Positions 13,721 to 13,919 of a stretch of DNA of 13,919 nucleotides are shown here, piece after piece. Position 1 is the first letter of the stretch; each line of letters begins with the position of its first letter. This DNA is from DATKKK01 sp964354625 (GTDB lineage: Archaea; Thermoproteota; Bathyarchaeia; Bathyarchaeales; Bathycorpusculaceae), in contig CAYHAK010000045.1 of assembly GCA_964354625.1 (NCBI GenBank), positions 1 to 13,919 on the forward strand, written 5' to 3'. Made by a program: the position numbers and the translations under genes. The notes beneath the pieces were generated by a model, which did no database searches, was not told where the DNA came from, and worked only from the letters and a program-made list of their open reading frames with translations.

Positions 13721-13730
13721 TGTTAAAAAG
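13721..13730 (-). promoter_or_regulatory. TATA-like element of the gatE-gatD operon
   Basis: CTTTTTAACA lies about 25-34 nt before the gatE ATG on the minus strand. This spacing puts transcription start at or just before the start codon, consistent with the missing Shine-Dalgarno site. Confidence 0.5.
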
Positions 13731-13844
13731 TTTCTCAAAAGTCTCAGGCAATATGGACTCTTCCCGTGGCAGGTGAGGAGAAGACTCGCAGAACACAAGG
13801 CACCGGAAAAATCCCTGACTAAGAGTGCCAATGCTCAGTTTCAA

Positions 13845-13919
13845 TGGACGGGACGGGATTTGAACCCGCGACCTCCACGATGCCAACGTGGCGATCATGC
13901 CAAGCTGATCTACCCGCCC
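13845..13919 (-). tRNA. tRNA-Ala (anticodon GGC)
   Basis: The 75-nt cloverleaf folds completely. The acceptor stem GGGCGGG pairs with CCCGTCC and includes the G3-U70 wobble pair, the main alanine identity element. The D stem is GATC/GATC with an AGCTTGGCAT loop, and the anticodon stem CCACG/CGTGG carries the loop TTGGCAT (anticodon GGC). The variable loop is AGGTC, and the T arm is GCGGG-TTCAAAT-CCCGT. The discriminator is A73; CCA is not encoded, since TTGA follows, so it must be added by CCA-adding enzyme. There is no intron. The 5' end coincides with the last base of the window, so its promoter is outside. A short T-run at about 13810-13814 (minus-strand ATTTTTC) may end the transcript. 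Confidence 0.97.

Noticed and set aside
13674..13898. 74-aa minus-strand frame across the tRNA-Ala gene
   Set aside because: It reads through the tRNA and the gatE promoter; the cloverleaf fully explains this sequence.
1..13919. CRISPR array, insertion sequence, phage or integrated element
   Set aside because: I saw no regularly spaced repeats, no transposase or integrase motifs, and no terminal repeats or tRNA-linked attachment duplication within the window.

Overview
The window looks like chromosomal DNA of an archaeon, most plausibly a Bathyarchaeia-type (TACK) lineage, although the exact lineage is inference. The evidence is a gatE-gatD pair (the archaea-specific tRNA-dependent amidotransferase), two Alba chromatin proteins, an archaeal SSB-like OB-fold protein, a stand-alone Lrp/AsnC RAM domain, TATA-box promoters with short or absent leaders, T-run terminators, and a tRNA gene without encoded CCA. 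No transposase, integrase, phage gene or CRISPR array is visible.

Left part (1-4515). A truncated Alba gene runs off the left edge on the minus strand and diverges from a tiny zinc-ribbon gene. A very stable GC-rich hairpin (430-460) sits between that gene and the convergent metK. On the minus strand then come metK (bacterial-type S-adenosylmethionine synthetase), an OB-fold nucleic-acid-binding protein with an unrecognised N-terminal domain, and a minimal DEAD-box RNA helicase. A stand-alone RAM protein diverges from the helicase and ends at a clear T-rich terminator.

Middle (4515-9960). A long radical-SAM protein (minus) diverges from a second, complete Alba gene (plus). Next is a GH3-like acyl-adenylating enzyme that lacks the usual C-terminal lid. 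It converges with, and overlaps by 12 nt, a zinc-ribbon protein with a charged linker and two membrane helices. A four-helix membrane protein of unknown function, a small unknown soluble protein and a decaying DUF1059-like reading frame follow.

Right part (9955-13919). A gene-poor stretch of about 400 nt holds two nested inverted-repeat structures, one of which has its own possible promoter and T-rich end and is a candidate small RNA. After it come gatE and gatD, overlapping by 14 nt in one minus-strand operon, and a tRNA-Ala(GGC) that ends exactly at the window edge.

Functionally the window is mostly information processing (chromatin, ssDNA/RNA binding, RNA unwinding, Gln-tRNA formation, tRNA-Ala). 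Two metabolic outliers (MetK, GH3-like) and a block of membrane or unknown genes are added. MetK makes SAM, which the radical-SAM protein could use, but nothing in the layout shows that they are linked. I do not see a clear new multi-gene system. The best leads are the lid-less GH3-like enzyme, the bacterial-type MetK, the OB-fold fusion and the candidate structured RNAs.
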